Shown in pieces: positions 4,778 to 8,066 of a stretch of 8,066 nt of DNA. How positions within the stretch are numbered: position 1 is the first letter of the stretch; each line of letters opens with the position of its first letter. Under the pieces are notes generated by a model, which worked only from the letters and a program-made list of their open reading frames with translations, was not told the DNA's origin and searched no databases. A program made the position numbers and the translations under genes. The stretch is from Planctomycetota bacterium (GTDB lineage: Bacteria > Planctomycetota > UBA11346), in contig CANIXE010000090.1 in NCBI GenBank assembly GCA_947470885.1, positions 1-8,066 of the forward strand. Direction: 5' to 3'.

Positions 4778-6966
4778 TGCACCCGTCCCTCGGGGCGTTG
4801 TTGGGGGGGCTGATCCTGGCCTCAGTCCTGCCGGCGGTTGAGGTTCCGCTGTGCGGACCGTTGACCACCCAGGTACCATTGGCGGGACGATTGTCTGGTG
4901 GGCCCGTTGTCATCGAGGTCCGGATCACCGTTCCCCCGGGGGCACCGGCGGATCTCGGGGTCGGGGCCTGGGTCGCAGACAAGGATGGTCGGTGGTTTCA
5001 ACGGTTCCGCCCGGGGACCCTGGTTCCGGGGGAGCACCGGCTCAGCCTGACCTTCACCACCGGGGATGCGGTGTCCGCCTCGGAGGGTGCCTGGTCCGCC
5101 GCGACCCTGGATGGTCTGAGCCAGGGGGGGATCTTTTTCTGGACCTCGACCTCCAGCCATGTGGGGATCTTGGTGGAGGAGCTGGTGGCCAGACCTGTGC
5201 CGATGCGTTTCCCGGTCCGGGGTCGGCTGGCGGATGTCGCGTTGGATCCTTCCCCGGTCCAGGCAGGGACCCGATGGAGCGTTCGGCTACGACCCCAACC
5301 CGTGCCGTCAGATCCCTATGATCCAGCGCTTTTCAACTTGGAACTGATGGTGGACCGGCCGGATGGTATCCAAGAGAAGGTGTGCGGATTCTGGGACCAG
5401 CCGATGAGGGCCTGGGATGCCGGCGATCATGAGGCCGTGGAGCCTGCCGGTCCCCCGGGATTCACCGTCCGCTACCGGCCTCGAATCCCGGGCGCCCATC
5501 GTCTGCGCCTGATCGCCCGCTGGGCTGGCGGGGCCAGCGTCACCGCCGTTCTCCCGGATCTCCAGGTCGGCGGTCCGGCGTGGGATGGCTATCTCCGACG
5601 GGATGCCGGGGACCCGCGATTTTTCAGCCGTAACGGCGCCTTTGCCTGGCCCGTGGGGCTGAATCTCCGGTCGGTCACGGATTCCCGGGGAACCGAGGAA
5701 ATTGCCAGCCGGCCCACTCCGGATCGGGGTACTTTGGCCTACGGCGCGTATTTCGCCCGCTTGGGTTCCCAGGGGGTGGATGCGGCGGAGGTGTGGATGA
5801 GTTCGTGGAATCTGGCCCTGGAATGGACCCGGGCCTGGCCGGGATTCCACGGTGTGGGGCGTTACCACGAAGCCAATGCCTGGCGGATCGACCGGCTGCT
5901 GGATCTGGCCCAGGCCAACGGCATGGGCATCCAGCTCGTCCTCAATAATCACGGCCAGGGATCGGACAACATCGACCGGGAATGGACCCTGCATCCCTAT
6001 AACCGGGTCAACGGCGGCTGGCTGGAGACCCCGAGCGAATTGTTCACCGACCCCAAGGCGAAGCAGTACCAGGAACGGTTCCGCCGGTACCTGGCGGCTC
6101 GGTATGCCGACCATCCTGCCCTGCTGGGCTGGAAGCTATGGAGCGAGATGGACCTGACCCAGCCGGGGAAGGCGAAGAAGCGGCAACTGTTGGCGGACTG
6201 GCACCGGGGGGCGGCCGAGGATCTCCACCTGCGGGACATTTACGACCATCCAGTGACCACCCATTGGAGCACCAGCTACCGCAGTGTGTTTCCAGAAGTG
6301 GCCCGTTTGCCGGAATTGGACTACCTGACCATCGATGCCTACCACGCGCCGGAGGGCGAAAACAGCGGCCTGATCCTGGCCCACCTGCTGATGGCGGGGA
6401 TGAATCGGGGCAAGGGCCTGGGTAGTTACGGCAAGCCGGTGCTGGTGAGCGAATATGGCGGCAATTGGGATGCGTGTCCGGAACCCCAGATGCTGGCCGA
6501 GCACGCCAGTGGCGGCTTCACCGCCCTGGTCTGCGGCTATGCCGGGGCGCCGATGCTGTGGTGGTACGAATGGGTGGACCAGGGCGCGCGTTTCGCGCCG
6601 TACCGGGCGCTCAAGGCGTTCCTCAAGGGAGAGGACCTGCGGGGTGGGGAAGCCCAGTCCATCGCCCTGAGCGCATGGGATGAACAGGGGGATTTATGGG
6701 CCCGGGCCTGGACCCGCCCCGGACGGATGTTGGGCTATGTGCTGGATCCCCAGTGGCAGGCCGCCGGTGGCAAATCCGAGCGCCGGGGCGTACACGTACG
6801 TCTGGGGGACAGCATCGCCGGTGGGGTGATGGAGCTGACGTGGTGGGATGCGGACGTCGGGGTGTCCCTAACGCGAAGCCGCCTGGAACATCCCGGCGGT
6901 CCGCTGGTGATACGTCCTCCGGAATTCGCCCGGCACCTGGCGTTCAAGCTCGTGCGGGTCGAGTGA
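4777..6966 (+). CDS. Predicted secreted DUF5060/GH5-like glycoside hydrolase
   Basis: A probable exported enzyme acting on a polysaccharide; the substrate cannot be read from sequence. It has 729 residues. Residues 1-20 or so form a hydrophobic export signal (core LGALLGGLILASVLPA, likely cut after Ala20), unusual in lacking Lys/Arg near the start. Residues 21-140 look like a beta-sandwich, perhaps carbohydrate-binding. Residues about 145-270 resemble DUF5060, followed by the typical DPRFFSRNGAFAWPVGLN transition into a TIM barrel (about 280-620). Barrel features are LNNHGQG (389-395), HPYNRVNGGW (406-415), candidate acid/base Glu457 in GWKLWSEMDL and candidate nucleophile Glu559 in KPVLVSEYGGNW, which is the clan GH-A layout. 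The Asn normally before the acid/base is Ser456. Residues about 625-729 look like another beta-domain. The ATG overlaps the hisH stop, and the 3' end overlaps the convergent kinase gene. The general class is fairly sure; the exact GH family is not. Confidence 0.82.
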   Translation: MHPSLGALLGGLILASVLPAVEVPLCGPLTTQVPLAGRLSGGPVVIEVRITVPPGAPADLGVGAWVADKDGRWFQRFRPGTLVPGEHRLSLTFTTGDAVSASEGAWSAATLDGLSQGGIFFWTSTSSHVGILVEELVARPVPMRFPVRGRLADVALDPSPVQAGTRWSVRLRPQPVPSDPYDPALFNLELMVDRPDGIQEKVCGFWDQPMRAWDAGDHEAVEPAGPPGFTVRYRPRIPGAHRLRLIARWAGGASVTAVLPDLQVGGPAWDGYLRRDAGDPRFFSRNGAFAWPVGLNLRSVTDSRGTEEIASRPTPDRGTLAYGAYFARLGSQGVDAAEVWMSSWNLALEWTRAWPGFHGVGRYHEANAWRIDRLLDLAQANGMGIQLVLNNHGQGSDNIDREWTLHPYNRVNGGWLETPSELFTDPKAKQYQERFRRYLAARYADHPALLGWKLWSEMDLTQPGKAKKRQLLADWHRGAAEDLHLRDIYDHPVTTHWSTSYRSVFPEVARLPELDYLTIDAYHAPEGENSGLILAHLLMAGMNRGKGLGSYGKPVLVSEYGGNWDACPEPQMLAEHASGGFTALVCGYAGAPMLWWYEWVDQGARFAPYRALKAFLKGEDLRGGEAQSIALSAWDEQGDLWARAWTRPGRMLGYVLDPQWQAAGGKSERRGVHVRLGDSIAGGVMELTWWDADVGVSLTRSRLEHPGGPLVIRPPEFARHLAFKLVRVE

Positions 6967-7960
6967 GTCGGGTGGTTTCCTGGCGCTTCAGCCGGGTGGT
7001 GACATTGAAGAGGGCGCTTTTGATGGCCTCCTCGAATTGCTGATAATTCTTGAATCGATCCTTCGGATTCTTGGCGAGGCAGCGGGCGAGGATGTACGCT
7101 GAACCGGAGGTGACCTCAAAGGCTGGGTCAAATACCGGCGGTGCCTCCTGGAGGTGCTTCATCATCATCACGGCGGTGGTGGGTGCGGAAAAGGGTAGGC
7201 GACCGGTGATGAACTGGAAGAACGTGCAGCCGATGGCGTAGATATCCATGCTGGGTGAAGGCGGTGAGCCCATGCATTGCTCAGGGCTCATGTAGGCCGG
7301 CGTCCCCACCGCTTTTCCCTGGCTGCCGTCGTCGATGTACTGGTATTCCTGCTGGGAGAAATCCTCGAAATCACCGTAGTTGATGTAGGTGCTGACCCCG
7401 AAGTCGATGATCTTCAGGGCCTGGGTCCGGCGATCGACGAGCATCAAGTTCGCCGGTTTGATGTCCCGGTGGACCATGCCGCATTTCTGGTGGGCCCGAT
7501 TCATCGCCTGGACGAGTTGTTGGAGGAGCAGGAGCGCGGATTTCTCGTCGATCCGTCCATTGTGCTCTGCCAGCCAGGCCTTGAGGTCGATTCCGTGGAC
7601 GCGCTCCATGAGCAGATAGTCCCGACCCTCGAACATCCCTTTGCCAGCGAAAAATGGGAACGCGGGATGATCCACCGTGGCCAGGGCAGTGGCTTCGCTG
7701 CGGAACCGTCGGACTGCCCCCGGTCGGATCATGTCTTCCCGGGACAGGATCTTTAAGGCCAGGGAGCGGTTGGTGAAATGGTCCTGGATGGCATAGACCT
7801 CTCCCATCGCACCGGCGCCAATGGGGCCCAGGACTTCGAATGTCGAATCGATCCGGGTACCGGTGGCCAGGGACGGCGAGGCAGGGGCCTCTGGTGCCTG
7901 GGCCACTGGGCCGGTGTAGGCATGGGGCCCGACGATGGGGGTGATCATCACCGTGGCCAT
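6944..7960 (-). CDS. Hanks-type Ser/Thr protein kinase, soluble
   Basis: A eukaryote-like kinase that would phosphorylate Ser/Thr of unknown partners in the cytoplasm. From the ATG at 7960 it has 338 residues. A Pro/Ala-rich leader (1-37) precedes the kinase domain (about 40-315): glycine loop GAGAMGEV (48-55), Lys70 in LALKIL, helix-C Glu89, catalytic loop HRDIKPAN (164-171, Asp166), DFG (186-188), GTPAYMSPE (219-227), DIYAIGC (239-245) and a final Arg in KDRF. All catalytic residues are present, so it should be active. The segment between DFG and GTP is about 30 residues, longer than usual, and rich in Tyr and acids. No transmembrane helix, PASTA or other sensor domain follows; the tail is short and Thr/Arg-rich. 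The frame stays open upstream through the right edge (35 codons, Ser/Thr-rich) and the ATG at 7960 has only a weak AAGAAG ahead of it, so the true start may lie outside the window. The gene is convergent to the hydrolase. Confidence 0.92.
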   Translation of the reverse strand: MATVMITPIVGPHAYTGPVAQAPEAPASPSLATGTRIDSTFEVLGPIGAGAMGEVYAIQDHFTNRSLALKILSREDMIRPGAVRRFRSEATALATVDHPAFPFFAGKGMFEGRDYLLMERVHGIDLKAWLAEHNGRIDEKSALLLLQQLVQAMNRAHQKCGMVHRDIKPANLMLVDRRTQALKIIDFGVSTYINYGDFEDFSQQEYQYIDDGSQGKAVGTPAYMSPEQCMGSPPSPSMDIYAIGCTFFQFITGRLPFSAPTTAVMMMKHLQEAPPVFDPAFEVTSGSAYILARCLAKNPKDRFKNYQQFEEAIKSALFNVTTRLKRQETTRLTRPARA

Positions 7961-8066
7961 CGGTGCTTCTTTGCGGAAGGTACCGGTGGACCGGCCCTGG
8001 GTGCGATGGATCGCGGTGGTGCTTCGACTGCCCGACGTCGAGTCTGTTGCGGACGGGGGAACCGGG
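7961..8066 (-). other. Right-edge stretch: possible N-terminal extension of the kinase
   Basis: On the minus strand these 106 bases continue the kinase frame with no stop and would encode a Ser/Thr-rich, low-complexity segment (for example STSGSRSTTAIHRTQGRS). In GC-rich DNA a stop-free run of 35 codons is not strong evidence of coding. I see no convincing promoter boxes. It is either the disordered front of the kinase or its leader region. Confidence 0.35.

Noticed and set aside
3797..4879. Minus-strand open frame of about 360 codons across cheB, hisH and the hydrolase start
   Set aside because: It is antisense to parts of three real genes, has no domain-like pattern and has composition typical of a shadow frame.
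5308..6114. Minus-strand open frame of about 268 codons inside the hydrolase
   Set aside because: It is fully covered by the plus-strand hydrolase, whose DUF5060 and TIM-barrel motifs run straight through; the antisense product has no recognisable feature.
7277..7756. Plus-strand open frame of about 159 codons opposite the kinase
   Set aside because: The minus strand here encodes the kinase catalytic loop and activation segment, so this is a mirror frame.

Overview
The window is a densely packed, high-GC bacterial stretch (roughly two-thirds G+C by eye). It holds five complete genes reading rightward, one rightward gene cut by the left edge, and one leftward gene at the right end whose true start may lie past the right edge. 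The mix suggests a non-model Gram-negative lineage such as Planctomycetota or Acidobacteriota: a full receptor-adaptation chemotaxis set, a secreted DUF5060-type glycoside hydrolase, a eukaryote-like Ser/Thr kinase, and weak Shine-Dalgarno signals. This placement is an inference from gene content, and no rRNA or tRNA marker is present to settle it.

Positions 1-4109 are a chemotaxis operon: the 3' part of cheA, then a cheD-type gene, cheR and cheB. The genes abut or overlap: TGATG stop/start overlaps at cheA-cheD and cheR-cheB, and a 4-base gap at cheD-cheR. CheA supplies phosphate, CheR methylates receptor glutamates, CheB demethylates and deamidates them, and CheD deamidates receptor glutamines. 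The main oddity is that the CheD enzyme is fused to a C-terminal receiver domain. That receiver is about 48% identical, without gaps, to the receiver of the neighbouring CheB, and the resemblance appears to continue into CheB's linker. This looks like a copy of the front of cheB joined to cheD, and it would place a CheD deamidase under direct control of CheA phosphorylation.

Positions 4110-4171 are a short gap with a clear imperfect hairpin (4121-4151), the only gap of any size between recognised genes. It is followed by hisH (glutaminase subunit of imidazole glycerol phosphate synthase, 4172-4777). hisH shares a TGATG overlap with a predicted secreted clan GH-A glycoside hydrolase (4777-6966), which has N-terminal beta-sandwich regions, a DUF5060-like region and a TIM barrel with candidate catalytic glutamates E457 and E559. 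The Asn that usually precedes the acid/base Glu is Ser here.

Positions 6944-7960 (possibly to 8066), on the minus strand, encode a soluble Hanks-type Ser/Thr kinase with an unusually long Tyr/acid-rich activation segment. Its 3' end overlaps the 3' end of the hydrolase gene by 23 bases in a tail-to-tail arrangement. I saw no RNA genes, insertion sequences, CRISPR arrays or origins, and no gene-free stretch longer than 300 bases.
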